The notes: generated from the sequence alone by a model not told the origin. 64,000 nt of DNA from Ramazzottius varieornatus (GCA_001949185.1 BDGG01000002.1:217783-281782); one strand, 5' to 3'; shown: positions 11,501 to 23,170, counted from the first letter of the stretch. Translations and numbers: made by a program.

Positions 11501-14500
11501 GGACAGATCGTTCACGGCTTTTGAATAAACTACGGATAGCTATCGTAGTTTGTTCGTGGTTGGGGGGATAACAAGGTCTCCGAACCCCTGCTGGTTTGTC
11601 CGTCCAGCTTATACTCCAGATCAGAGCCGCTGAGCTTCTAGTGGAACTTGGCTGGGACCCGGAGAATCAGGGGTCATCCGAGACGTCAGAAAGACTATTA
11701 TTCCACACCGGAAATCGCAACGGCGGCCACATCACAGGCTTCCCTGACAATAGGAGCTGAAAGGTTTCTAGTGCACTCAGTTTATGACTAGATTGCGAAC
11801 AAATGTTTGCGTATAGGTTGAACTTGCGGTTGAGCGATTAACTATACGAGGTAAAAGTTGTAAACTTAGCCACCCTATACCAAGTTTGTAAAGTTAGCCA
11901 CGGCTGTAGCGTCTATCGCTTGATTGACTATTTGATTGTCAGTCTTGGCTTTTTAACATGAGATTTCAACGTTCTTTTAATTGCGGATCTCTCTGATTCT
12001 CTTGACTCCTCGTGTTGACTGTGCTTAACACTATTCAACAGCTCATTATTTCATCTATCGATCTATCCTTAAAAGTTGGGATTGAGTAGTACAGAACAGG
12101 CGAACTTAGACGGCTAACTTTACAAACTCGGTATGGGGCGGCTAACTTTACAACCTTTCCATCGTAATCGAGGGTAAGATTACGTGCTTCTACAGTAATT
12201 ATCAGGGGCTTCGTCGAATGTAATTACGGAAGCACAGATTTACGATGCATTCTACCCAGCATGACATTGCATTACGGCACTGCGCGGCTGCTGCTAGAAT
12301 TAAACTGAAGAATGGGGCGCAGGAACTCCACCCTGCCGTTATAGACACAGAATAGGGGAGAAAAAGAGATGATGCTGCCAGAAACGCCCGATGTTGATAG
12401 TGGCGATCTGGACTTTTTCTTTGTTGAAAACGCTAGTCTTCAATGGAATTAGCCGGAGTGTCAAGTGGCACACGTGAAGGGTAACTTGATCTGACAAGTT
12501 GTTGACGTACGGCTTTTCCAGAGTACTACGCTGGTTGTGGCTGGATGTCATGGACGTTTTGGGGCGAATGTAGCAAAGAGTGTAGGTGGTACTCACTGAG
12601 GGGAAGAATGAGGAAGAAGCCCTGCCACATGCAAATAAATCCAAAGATGATGATGGTGAGGGTGATGGTGGCTTTGCGCTGCTTGGCGAAGGATTTGGAC
12701 AATTTGGCCGGTTGTTGAGGAGGGAGGTTGGCACTGGTGCTGGCGCTGGCACTGGCACTGGCACTGGCACTGGAGGGTGTGGCCAAGAGGTGGGAGTTAT
12801 TGCTGTCGCGACAGGCCTGTTCCGAGGTGGAGGAGGTACTGCTGTTGATGGGGCGTTTATCGAACTTGCGGTTGTGGACGCGCATGGTCATGACGGTGCC
12901 GTCGTGGTTGAGGAGGGAGCCACGCTTGAAGCCGCTGCGCAGCGACTGGACGTGGCGACGGGCTGTCTGCCAGATGCGGGCGTATAGGATGAGGATGATG
13001 ACCAGCGGGATGTAGTAGGATACACTGACGCTAAACAAGACGTAACTGATATCCGTTTGGACGTTGCACTTGTAGGGATTGGCTTCTTCCGGCGTACTCC
13101 AACCCATAAAAGGCACCACCGAAATAACCAGCGATAACGTCCAAATGGCGCAGATCATCCCCAGCATCCGCTGACGCGTCATAATCCTATACCACCAGAC
13201 ATACACTCAATTAAATTTGAACCAATGACCAGTCGCGATCGCGGTATGCGTTTATTCATCATTGTGCATTTTCTTATTTACGATCGACTGAGCATCCCGA
13301 TATGATGAATCAGACTGTTCTTCACAGATACATGAGGCACGCTTCTAGTCAAGAACACTGGAAACGTGCGCCACTTGGGAAAACAAGCGGTCTTGACCAG
13401 CTCGTTTTCCCAAGTTACGCACTGTTCAACTAGTAGCATGGAAAATGTGCGCCACTAGAAACGACGATGGGGTCGAGCTGGCTTGCGTTGGTCCCATCCG
13501 TTATCAACTGGGAGCAAGAAGACACGTGGATAACTTATTTGCGTCGCGAAACTAATGAGATGAAAGTCAAGGATGGTTGTTCCGGCACACAACATGTTTT
13601 GTGTTGGAAACGATGCATGGATCCCACTGAGCGCTATGCGGAGTTGCGCACTAATGCTAGAATAGAAGTGGGCGTCGTATTGTATTGACACAGTGATGAA
13701 GTTTTAATAAAGACGAATGAAGGCCTATTATTGATGAAAATTAGTCCAAGATAAACTGGGTGTCGTTAGCGGGCCCGGGTGTCATAAACTTGTCATTGAG
13801 ACAATAAAACAAGGATAACATTGGAACATGCCTTTACTTCACAGCGGAGCCAAGTACACTTCATCCCGGCTCTTGCGGCTAACCGTCCCCTCCTTCGCTA
13901 ACCACGAAGACCCGTGCCAGTAACTGTCCAGTTTGCATCGCAGACAGTCTTTTTCATTCATGATGTTGGCGAAAGAGAATGCCATGCAGGGACGGGCTGA
14001 CTTTGCTGCCAGGATTAATTATAATGACGCCTGATCTGGTAATGCAGCCAGACAATCCCGACGGATAACGAGCTGTAATCCCTAATCCCCACTATTTGTG
14101 GACGAGAAGTTTTCTCATGACGTAGTCTTGGAGCTGTTCTTGTTATTCTCGCTCGCTGATTTCTAAAACCAATTCATCGCATGGAAAATGGCCAAAAATA
14201 CAAATTTTGAAAGTTGCATGGCGTTCTGCTTCGCGATGATTTTCAAGTACAGAAGCCAAGGTTTCTTTGAGACCGAGGAGGCCCTGACACAGTGCCGTAC
14301 ACTAATTCCTAGCTGACTGCGATTCTGTCGATTGCGGAAAATTGATAGTTTACTTTTGATAAGCTCGGTAGATGGGACAAGAACGTACCCGGCATAGGCT
14401 AGTGGTCGGGTGACGCCGACCAGACGATCCAGCGCAATGGATACCAATGACCTGTTGAGAGAGGAAGACCGTGTCTTTACGGGGAAAAGCCATGTGTAAA

Positions 14501-14929
14501 GGGAGTAGTGATCTGTGAAGGGTAATTTAGCATGGTCAGCAAGAGCAGACACAGTACCAACCAGATCGATCCGGTACAGCACAGCACATCCACAGCTGCC
14601 CATACCGTACAGAAAAACCTCCCGAAAATCCATTGGTCATTCAAGAATTCCAGACTGGCCGAAAACGGGAAGACTGACCAGCCCAGCGTCATATCGAAGA
14701 CAGCCAAGTTGGCAATCAACAATGAGTGTCGCTGGGCCCGCAACTGCCGGTCAGTGGCCACCGCCATCAGTACCATCAGGTTTCCCCCCACCGTCAACAC
14801 CGTGAATATGATTAAAAGTATTCCAACTGGCACGGCGTAGACCAGGTCTGGCGGAGAGAATCGGTACTCGGTGACATTCAATGTGATGTTAGGCAGGTTT
14901 GTAATAAAAGAAACCGTTGCAGTGGACAT
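8503..14929 (-). CDS. Aminergic GPCR, alpha1-adrenergic/octopamine-like
   Basis: Five exons (14929-14562, 14451-14389, 13186-12597, 9950-9883, 9318-8503) join in frame to 634 residues. The N-terminus has two N-glycosylation sites (N14, N18) and no signal peptide. TM1 carries GN (N50) and TM2 NLAVFD (D79). TM3 carries D114, the amine-binding aspartate, followed by VLCCTGSIW and DRL (131-133). TM5 has the two serines four apart before the proline (SVSVSYYIP), and TM7 reads FWLGYCNS then NPFIY. Exon-end order, the TMRVH segment in loop 3 and ILFWLGYCNS resemble alpha1-adrenergic and insect Octalpha1/OAMB receptors, Gq-coupled at the plasma membrane. Oddities: DRL for DRY, and MWQGFF where TM6 normally has CWLPFF, so the hinge proline is missing. 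Loop 3 holds a Ser-Ala microsatellite. The long tail is Ser/Thr/Pro-rich. The exact ligand is not deducible. Confidence 0.87.
10697..10975. repeat. MITE-like element, ~280 bp
   Basis: The left end (AGGCTGCGTTTCGTAA at 10697) is repeated inverted at 10975. Similarity continues inward for about 75 bp through CCTAGTT and TACGTGA blocks with small gaps. No coding potential is seen. It lies in the 2.6 kb intron of the GPCR gene, which is much longer than most introns here. Confidence 0.65.
11849..12162. repeat. MITE-like element, ~315 bp
   Basis: The left arm (11849-11910) contains TTGTAAACTTAGCCACC and TTTGTAAAGTTAGCCAC. It is reversed at 12103-12162 with about 85 percent identity by eye. Each arm also carries two direct copies of the TTGTAAA-TTAGCC motif. 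It lies in the same large GPCR intron as the element at 10697-10975. Confidence 0.65.
12729..12776. repeat. Trinucleotide-pair microsatellite in GPCR loop 3
   Basis: A GGCACT/GGTGCT-type six-base repeat (plus-strand view) encodes a Ser-Ala tract in the third intracellular loop of the GPCR. It keeps frame and so is length-variable without disrupting the protein. The opposite-strand Gly-Thr and Leu-Ala readings are shadows. Confidence 0.7.
13331..13457. repeat. GTGGCGCA hairpins, 2 units
   Basis: First unit has a worn left arm and GTGCGCCACTTGG at the right. After a linker with GGTCTTGACCAGCTCGTTTTCC the second has CAAGTTACGCAC and GTGCGCCACTA. In the GPCR intron 13187-14388. Confidence 0.75.
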
Positions 14930-15640
14930 GTCGGCTTTCCTCTAGCATGATTAGCTGCGATAGATAGATGGTCGCCACGACGTAATTTTATAGATCGTCA
15001 ATAATCAATTTAAAACCGGGACATACAACTTTGATCACTCAAAAGCCGACATCGGCACTTGGAATTACCCATTCCAATCTTCGCTTGGATGAAAATGATA
15101 GAGCAGGGAAGCATTGCTTGTTATTATAACAGTTATAAGTTGACGATGGATAAACGATGAGATCAAGTTGCAGGAAGACCACCCAGAAGCTAAGAAGTAA
15201 AGCAGCCGTCTTGTCAAGGGGATTACAGCATCTTCTAAATAGGATATCCGCTCGTGCTATGTGCAGATACCACGTTGAAGACTTTGTATCGACGAGAGAC
15301 TTCCGGATATCTCTCTTCTGTCCATTTTGCATGCCTATCATCTACTAGATCTCTGCTGTTTCTGTAATGCATTACGTGCTTGCACTGTGTATCGTTCTTG
15401 ATTTCGAGGACCGTGGATAGCCCACTGCGACTACAGAGCTGTAGGGTACTCGGGAAGAGGGCGGCCCTTCCGCCTTAATTCACTTTCCCACGGTCGGCCA
15501 ATGACAAGATGGCACATTCACATGCCATTAAATCTCATCAGTGCCCAACTCCGTTTCATCATTACCAAGACGCGAGACGGCTTTCTGATCATCGCCACAT
15601 GTGGGAGGTCCGCAAACGTAACGTGCCGCATTAGTGCTCC

Positions 15641-15770
15641 AGATGGCGCACGTTCCCCTTGGAATTGGCTAGAAGGGTGCGCCACTCAGGAGAAATAATC
15701 TTGCCCACTTTCACAGTCTTTTCAAGTGGCGCATCTTCTCGATGCTATGGCCTTAAGTCTGCGCCACTTG
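15641..15770. repeat. GTGGCGCA hairpins, 2 units (intergenic)
   Basis: AGATGGCGCAC...GTGCGCCACTC and CAAGTGGCGCA...TGCGCCACTTG about 80 bp apart. This is one of few clusters outside a modelled gene. Confidence 0.8.
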
Positions 15771-17191
15771 AAAAAACACGCTTCAGCGTTTCGTTTGTCG
15801 GTCTCCCATTTCGATTTCCGCGTGAAAAAAGTTTGCAAACTGAAGTGTCGCGTATACAGCTATGTGGCTGTGAGGAATGCGGTCGCATACTGCCAGCGAC
15901 GAGTTTTTTGATGAGTCGAGAAAGTCTCGACGACAACGTGTCAAACATGATCTATGTAAGCTGAAAGGAAAGAGCCAGAGAAGCAAAGGCAAAGAAATGC
16001 GCGTAGCTGCCAGCAGATACCTTAACACGTTCCAACTTTCCTGTATCTCGGACCCATGTACTGTACGTCCCTTCGTTCCAGCCACATACAGTAATTATTT
16101 TAGTGTAGACGAGTTCGCTGAATTATGTAGGATGGTTTCTGGTACGCTGATTGATGAAAATCCCATCAAATGATTGATGTCATTAGCGAGTGGACAAGTT
16201 GCTTGAGTGTAATTGGCTTTCAGACTTAGCTAAACCAACTCCAAATCCATTACAATGGTCCGAGCGCAGAAACTTCCGGCGAAGAACCTAGTTTGCCTTC
16301 TACATGATTTCGTTATGCTCAAAGGAGAGCTTTCTGTCGTGAACCAGTGGGGAACTTTTAGCTACAGATCGATCTCTGTTGTAACGGTTGGGCTTCGAAT
16401 AAATATAATTGCGGTGGGAGAAAAAATTGAATTTAAAATTTGGTAAACAGCTTTTGATCCCGAGAGAAACCCAACATGAGTGAAGTCAGTCAAGCGAAGC
16501 ATCATGGTAAATTGCTCAAGGCTACGAACGACAAGGGTAGTCGTTTCTCACCCGCAGTGAAAACCTCAAGAAGTGACGAAGCTCGGTCCTACTGTACGAG
16601 TACTGTACTTTTGCGTGCCAGTTGGACTTTGCATTAAGTGTGCTGGGACTAGGGAATTCATGAAGGCGACAAGTTTGTGAGCAGCTCATGTCTCGCTTTA
16701 TTTTTTAGCCTAACGACGTTATAAGCCTCTCATTGATTTTTTCAAGAGAGCCATGTACTATGCTGGGCTGTGGTCCGTCACCGTAAAATGGTGGTTTTCT
16801 GCTCGACAATTGGCAAGATCAGCTTGTGAGTGTATTCAATCACAGCTTTATTGATTTTACTAGCTGCTCCTTTCAAAGACCATCAAAAGACACCATGAAA
16901 GACTTGATGGAGAGACAACAAGAGCAACTCAATCACTTTCACTCCCTCTTTTTCTTCCTTGGCCACCAGGGTCTTCCTCGCACTTGAACAACTTTGGCCG
17001 CAGCCGCTTCTATCGCCGAACGAGGGACCGATGGCGGAAGTGGCCTGCAGCTACAGCTGCAGGCGACAGGACTCGACTTGATTGCCAGCTAGTTAGCTTG
17101 TGGAGTCGCCACCATAAATTGGCCGGTTAATTAATATACTGGTGTAATGGCGCTCGTGACACTTATAGTCCCGTCCATGTCGAGATGTGCC

Positions 17192-17345
17192 TATAAATCA
17201 CAGCTTAGCCCAGTTCATTCCCTGTGTTCAGCCAAGCAGCTCAATGGCGTGCCCCTGCGCAAAAGGGCGGCAGTCGGTAACCAGTACTGACAAAAGTCTG
17301 CAACGGAAGGGGATGCAGCCCTTTCTTGACACAAAAGGCAGCTGA
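17192..17345 (+). other. TATA box followed by 33-codon Cys-containing ORF
   Basis: TATAAA at 17192-17197 is followed about 50 bp later by ATG 17244. The frame starts MACPCAKG and stops at 17345, with an internal GTAACC that could be a donor after 11 codons. The CPC start recalls metallothionein N-termini. Cys-rich snippets (CECGK, CYCACG) occur at about 17440-17520, but I could not join them into a convincing gene. Low confidence. Confidence 0.2.
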
Positions 17346-17914
17346 TAATTCACCAAGCTGCCTCTATCGTCGAACATATCATTTCCGTTCTTCTTCTTCC
17401 ACATTCGTCAAGCCTCACCATCGTCACGTTGATATACTGTGAGTGTGGCAAGCAAAAGTGGCGCAGATGCCTACAGCGACCTCCGCACTTTGGACATGTT
17501 ACTGCGCATGCGGACAGGTCAGCGACGTCAAAACAAGTGTCAATGTTCTAAGCGTAGGACTTGGCTTCTGTTCGTCGAAAGAAACAGAATGGCTTGATGG
17601 TCATGCCAGTTCCGAAGCAACTCTTGGTGAAACAACGCGGCAGCTTCCAGTGCAGTACTATCTAACGGTGAAAGATGCGGAACCAGAATGCCAGCCAGCT
17701 TGTATGTCCGCTGAAAACTAGGCTTCATAAAGTAAAATACGCCCAAGATGGACAGAACGTGATGGTGCACGCGTAAAGCCCTTTCGCGCACTTGGGCTTC
17801 CGCTGCACAAGGGGGCAGCACATATCCAATGACATCAAACTGTAGGATATTAATATCTCGCAAAGGTTAATATTCCAGTCGATGACGAGTATTCTTTTAT
17901 GGAGTTCGTACACT

Positions 17915-18892
17915 TCAAGCGGATGACGCCACTTGTCTGGACATAGCGGGGGTGAAGCGGCTGCCGGACATGGGACGGGCATAGGATGGTGCAACTGGCG
18001 GCACCGCATCAAATGTGACAGTGGCCAGCGGCTCAGCTTCTTGGCCCTCACTTCCCTCTCCGTTCTGGAAGGCGCACTTATCCGTGATGGAAACGTCGGC
18101 TTTCCTGATGGCAACGGCCACCGTCGCCGCGCCGACGCAGAGGGAGATGGTGGCCAGTCGCATCAACAGTAACAGAAGGACGGTGGCCCGTTCGGCACAT
18201 CTCGACTTGTCTTCCGGATCAGTGCAGGCAATTAACAAGTTTGTTACGTCGTACTGTGCATAGATGAGCACAAGGACGAAAGCAATAACGGAGGCCACCG
18301 CCAAGATCAGGTTGAGAATGATGCAGGTGATGAGCGAATTCCTGGCTGGTCTTTCGATACTGAAACGAGCACAGTATACGGCCAGGCCGCCCAGTGCAAC
18401 GTTCAGCACACCGGACCAGATGCGGGAATAGGACAGGTCAATGTCATTGACAATGGGGTAGGGAACCACTGAAATGGAAACAGATGAGCAGAAGGAAAGC
18501 ATAGGCGAACAATCTCGACAGGGTCGTTTTGCCCAAGTGGCGCACGCTGTCGGCCAACAGCACCGACAACATGCACCACTTGAGAAAGCCATGTTGCCGA
18601 CTTTACTTGCCGTGCTCCCAAATAAACGCTCTGACACGAAGAAAAATGCGCATTCGGAAATTTAAAGTCAAGCGGTACCTGTGAGCGTTAGCAATAAGGA
18701 GAAAAATCCAAGGAAGATTTGTAGGAAGCCCAGACCCTTGAGGTTTGCTCGTCGAGTGCATTCTTCGACGGGGAAATTTCGTCCAACTGAAGAGTTGATT
18801 CTGCGCACCGTAGTGCGGACGATACAGCGTTCAGATGGAGATGGTGCTGGACGTTGCATAATTTTGGAGAGGGCGCGGATAACTTTTGACAT
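17915..18892 (-). CDS. Four-TM membrane protein, CD20/MS4A-like
   Basis: Exon 1 (end at 18679) and exon 2 (18468-17915) join in frame across an intron that carries a hairpin repeat. The first ATG in frame is at 18892; the frame is open upstream to beyond 19027, so an earlier exon may exist. Four hydrophobic segments are visible: GLGFLQIFLGFFSLLLTLT, IWSGVLNVALGGLAVY, then a 25-residue segment ending FVLVLIYA, and ATVLLLLLMRLATISLCV. A Cys-containing loop lies between TM3 and TM4, and the C-terminal tail is Ser/Pro-rich. The first segment, the IWSG start of TM2 and the spacing recall the CD20-like (MS4A) family of plasma-membrane tetraspans. Claudin- or MARVEL-type proteins are alternatives. 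No specific function can be given. Confidence 0.6.
18534..18582. repeat. GTGGCGCA hairpin, 1 unit
   Basis: CAAGTGGCGCACGCTGTCGG at the left and ATGCACCACTTG at the right. Within the CD20-like intron 18469-18678. Confidence 0.8.
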
Positions 18893-19429
18893 TGTTCGGG
18901 CTCCATCCACCGATGGTGGTCTGCAGAGTGCCTTTGGCAAAAAGTACCAGCGGAAAGTGGCTCTAATAGACCGTTTCCGGGTGCTGATGGTGCATGGCTC
19001 CTCTGAATTGAAGTTGTCATTCTCCAAGTTTCCGTCTCTGATGCTGTCGCTGCCTCAGCTTCCTGTACTTTTACAGTACAGCGAACCGTTGCGTGTAATG
19101 TCAATATCGTTCCGCAGAAACATATGTGTGTACCGTAATTCTTCGCAGGCCGTGGACCACTGAACTTTGTTTACGGCTGGCTGGCTGCAACTCTCGGTGC
19201 ACGTCTGAGATGCCACTTGTTCGCCTGTTTTACGGGTGTCTCGTAGTAGTTCACACATGGCTGTAGTACACTGCCTATCTTGTAATCACTGTCAGTGTCG
19301 AAAGACGTTACAAGGTTCCTCGTTGCGGCATGCAGGGCTCTGCATCTGGCAGCTCATACGTGAAACTATGTCCATTGCAGTTCGGCCTGGCGGCTGTATC
19401 AGCAGGGAGTGGAAAGAGTTATTAATACT
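18893..19429. other. Upstream region of CD20-like gene
   Basis: The lower part (to about 19090) is open in the CD20-like frame and may be further coding or 5' UTR sequence. The rest shows nothing I can support. Confidence 0.3.
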
Positions 19430-19890
19430 GCCGTTCGCGTAAGCCGAGAGAACCGTGCTGACATTGTCGGATCCCTACTCTTGGCAATGTGCCCAATCAA
19501 GTATGGAAAGTGCGCATCCGGTTCATGTGGTGCGTAAAGAAAGACATGCACAGAGGTCCCGTTGGATGCGTTAATGTTGATGAACATGACGATAAGGATG
19601 GAGACCATGCTCATCATGCACGATGCTAGCAATGCCGAGCGGGACGATTACAGAGGAGGAAACTCCATCATACTTAGGGGAATCCGGCATGGCTTCTCCA
19701 TGTCGAAAAGTGGGCACTGCAGTCATAACTGGATGGCGAGTGCACTGCACCCAAACAAATGGTGAGCCCCCCAGAATATGTGACATCGGTAGGTACATGC
19801 CATGCCTAATGCCTATTCAGTTAGTGGTCCCCCAGCTGTACAGCACGGTGATATCAAAAAGATTGAACGGTCCGATCGCTGATTAGAGTA
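19430..19890 (-). pseudogene. Possible CD20-like relic
   Basis: Three segments in different minus-strand frames echo the CD20-like gene at 17.9-18.9 kb. VTYSGGLTICLGA compares with RIWSGVLNVALGG. MMSMVSILIVMFININA compares with VASVIAFVLVLIYA, and a leading piece ends LFDITVLYSWG. They lie in the right order, but stop codons intervene and I find no clean splice sites. It could be a decayed tandem copy or chance hydrophobicity. Confidence 0.25.
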
Positions 19891-20805
19891 CAGGCAGAAA
19901 AACGCCAACCCACTTGTGTATGCGCACAGCTGAGCGGGAGCATGTCAATATGTGTGTGCTTGTCACGCCCTACTATGAGCTGAGGATTCACCACGCACCG
20001 CGATACACGAAATGGCAGGCGACACGCACACGTTCGAACGAAGCTTCAGTGTTTCTAAACCAATCGAAACCTTGTGTTTCCACGTTGCGACAAAGCCTTG
20101 TGGGAAGTTCGATAAAGCTGATGCCATTTTAACCGTTCGAGCAACCAACCTCCCAGACTAGTACTGAATAGGCACTGGTACATGTCTCATGGCTGATAGA
20201 TAGATCTAGGCTTCTTTACTTTTACATGCCATGGGAAAGAGGGAAAGACGCAAACGAATCAGTGACAAAAGGGCTGAGCGCCTGGAGGAACATGACACAA
20301 TTGGACTGGAGTTACTGTGGATCGAGTTTTGCGGTCCCCAACGCCCATGACCGTCACCTGTGTTTGCTTTGTGTGGCATTTGTCCTGTATGTTGTATGTT
20401 GCAAACTGTGGCTTTACCTGCCGTTCGTCCAACGATCTGACCACTACACTCACTGAGTACACTCAGAGGGGATGAAGCGGCATTAAGTGTATGCAGATAG
20501 CCATTTTTGGTTTCTTGCCGAATATAAAGCAATGGCATTGAATGGCCTGTTGGGCTTGACAATGGAAACCAGCGATCCTGGCAACTTTATCGAGCTGCCG
20601 ACCGTCAGCGTTTTGCTCGACAATGACTTCGGCGAAGTACTTCTCTGACCAACTTTGGTGTATTTATGTTGCGAAATCTGACAGTGGACGTACAGTATGG
20701 CAGAATATGTTTGTCACTTTGTTCCCCAGTTGGACCACCTTTGAGATCGTCAAGGTTCCACAATAATTTCAATACCTTCTATCGGTCTATACCTAAACCC
20801 TCGGA
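19891..20805. other. Spacer without supported gene
   Basis: Nothing here reads as a gene, RNA or repeat I can defend. The short reading frames lack splice or family support. Confidence 0.3.
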
Positions 20806-21710
20806 CTAAACTGAAGTCCTTCGACCTGAGCTGTAACCCATTCCCCAATGGCTACAAATATTTCTTCGAAGGACTACAGCGAAAAAACCTGAAGTTGCTC
20901 AACTTCAGTCTTTGCCAGAACTATACTCAATCTCCACCCTTACTCGACCTGGAAGACTTGTCCATCCTGCCACCTTTGAAGAGTCTCATACTCAGCGCTG
21001 GCTCGTACAAGAAGTGGATCTCCACTCTGTTCTATCTGACCAATGGAACTTCCAACAGTCTGAAAGAACTCCACCTGGCCAAGTCGACAATTGTATCACG
21101 CACCTCTATACGAAGACCGTACCATCGTCACACTCACTGGAACTTCTCAACCTCGATGGCAGCTTTCTTCAGTCGTTAACACCAGCAGCCTTTCCCAAAG
21201 CCCCGAACCTGAAGACGATGAAATTGAGCCGCAACAAGTTCTCGTCTGACGAAAAGGGTCTCCAAAAAGTTGGAGAATTTCGATTTGGCCCACAACGACA
21301 TCGATCGGATCACCCGGTGGCGCGTCCGACAGACTTCCAACGTTAAAGAGTCTACTTGTCGCGATCGGACGGAATCCCGCGGAAGCGCAGGAAATGTTCA
21401 TCGACGGTAGGAAAGAGCTGCTGTACTTAGGTATACTGTACAGAATACAACATTTCGTGTCTGAAGCCCGACTTCTTCCAGCAGTCACCGCAACTGCGCT
21501 GGGTTCCACCCGTCGTGTACAACCTGACCCAGGTCGACCCCGCACTTTATGCAGCGTAACGAGTACTTGTTGTCGCTCATCAACATCAGCATCACTACAA
21601 TTGTGGTTCCTGACCACGACTTTCATCGCGGACTGAGAGACTTTATCAGCGTGACTATCCTCAATGCCGATGTAGAGGGCCAGTACCGTAACCGATCATC
21701 GCGGCCCGCT
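20806..21710 (+). pseudogene. Frameshifted LRR receptor (Toll-like) relic
   Basis: A leucine-rich-repeat ectodomain is readable only by changing frame several times. The first block runs DLSCNPFPNGY...LKLLNFS...LKSLILSAG...LKELHLAKS. The frame then moves to LELLNLDGSFLQSL...LKTMKLSRNKFSS, and again to LENFDLAHNDIDRI. Further down, a block ending DPALYAA is followed by a stop and then a shift to EYLLSLINISI. The xLxxLxLxxN repeats are clear, so the origin is an LRR protein, plausibly a Toll-like or related receptor. No TIR or membrane segment is seen. Multiple frameshifts within one unspliced stretch make a functional product unlikely. Confidence 0.6.
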
Positions 21711-23044
21711 CACCGCTGAATTACTGCCCGGTCGAAAAATACGTTACCAATCTGCATAATATCGTTTGTGCTGCAAAACCACCGTCGACCTTCAGCGCGA
21801 ATTCAAAGATACTTAAGTATTGATTAGTCAGTGCTTGATTTGAACGTCCAGCGTTCTGCTGATTTTGCAGTAGCCTGAACTTTGTGCAAGGGTGTACGTA
21901 TAAACTACATACTGAAGGTGCTGCTGTGGACTGGAGAGCTTAATCACTCTGCCCATCCTTACCATCGAGAAAGACTGTAGAATACGGCAAAATAGACAGC
22001 GGGAGTATGGTTTTTCACACGCTGGTCCGCTTGCTAAAAAATATCGATCTCTGGTGTGCTGAACAAGCACGATGGGAAATTATGAGACATTTTAGATTAT
22101 GGGGCAGGCGGAAAGGATGGCTGGATGGAAATTCGACCGTAGAAAAGTGTCGAAAAGCGTATTACTGTGACCCTGTTGCTACGGCCCTCAGATCCGTCGC
22201 TGAAACGTCCTGGAATCCCTGAGGTTTCAGCTATGGTCCAAATACAAACCCAGAGGAAAACCATGTTTCAGTTTGAATTGCATTTAAGATTAATCGGAAT
22301 CCCTCGTGTAACAGCAATTTGAATTGCAGGTACCTCGTCCTGGCTGGATCATCAATTACGATTAATTCAAAGTCAAGTTTCGACAACAATTGAAATTATT
22401 CGAATTACTGGGATGGTGTTTTGTTCGATACCACGCGTCGGATGGGTAAGCGTTTAGATTAACCCTCTGGTATTTCGCGGAGAATACTTCGTTCCCAAGG
22501 TATCCAGTACGAATGGCTGTCGTCAACACGGACTGTTATGCTCCATGAAGAAGCCACGGTGCGTCGCATAGGCGTAAACTTGGACCCCACTGGAAAAAAA
22601 GAACCCTAGCAAGGCCCGTCGGGTGCTGGTCACGTATACGTCATACAAGGACGAACTGCAGCTTCGCGAAGAACTTTGTACGAGGTACGCATTCTGATTC
22701 TGCTGTGTACGTGCACCAGCGCACCATTAGTCACTCAATCAAGCACTGAAGGTGCTTCACAAGAAAGTGATATATCCACGTGCATTTCGCGTGCTTCTTT
22801 CGTGTCAGTTATTACTCGAATTACCAAAATCTTGGATTTCAATTGTACATTAAAATATCTTTCCGTTCTCGTAATTCCGATTAATATCGAAATGACCAAC
22901 CCAGAATTTGCAATTTCAATTGTCATATCGAAATTCGAGAACCGTCAAACTGGGCCATTTTCGATTACGAATTACAATAATCCGAACAACACTGGCCGAG
23001 GTTTAGCCACAGAAACATTAGTATCATTCAATATTACGCCAAAA

Positions 23045-23170
23045 CGTTCAGAGAAGTAGACAATATCAAATTTGCCTGGATGGCGTGACGNNNNNNNNNN
23101 NNNNNNNNNNNNNNNNNNNNNNNNNNNNNNNNNNNNNNNNATATTGTCTACTTCTCTGAGCTTTTTGGCT
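23045..23170. repeat. Inverted repeat flanking an assembly gap
   Basis: The block ending CAGAGAAGTAGACAATAT before the gap is repeated as its reverse complement right after the 50 Ns (23091-23140), extending over about 29 bp with three mismatches. A long hairpin or MITE that failed to assemble is the simplest reading. Confidence 0.7.
23091..23140. other. Assembly gap (50 N)
   Basis: Fifty undetermined bases. The round length suggests a placeholder, so true size is unknown. Confidence 0.95.

Larger units (their letters stand above)
14930..17914. other. 3 kb spacer with hairpin units and small ORF
   Basis: No multi-exon gene could be built in this stretch. It holds two hairpin units (15641-15770), a near-perfect 22 bp palindrome at about 17042-17063, and a small TATA-preceded reading frame listed separately at 17192-17345. 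Promoter sequence of the GPCR is expected just above 14930. Confidence 0.3.

Noticed and set aside
12586-13015. Plus-strand frames rich in Gly-Thr or Leu-Ala opposite the GPCR third exon
   Set aside because: They arise from the microsatellite on the opposite strand of a well-supported receptor exon.
22254-23040. AT-rich block as a coherent inverted-repeat element
   Set aside because: Many AATT and ATTAAT words recur in both orientations, but I could not align two arms over more than about 20 bases, so low complexity explains it.
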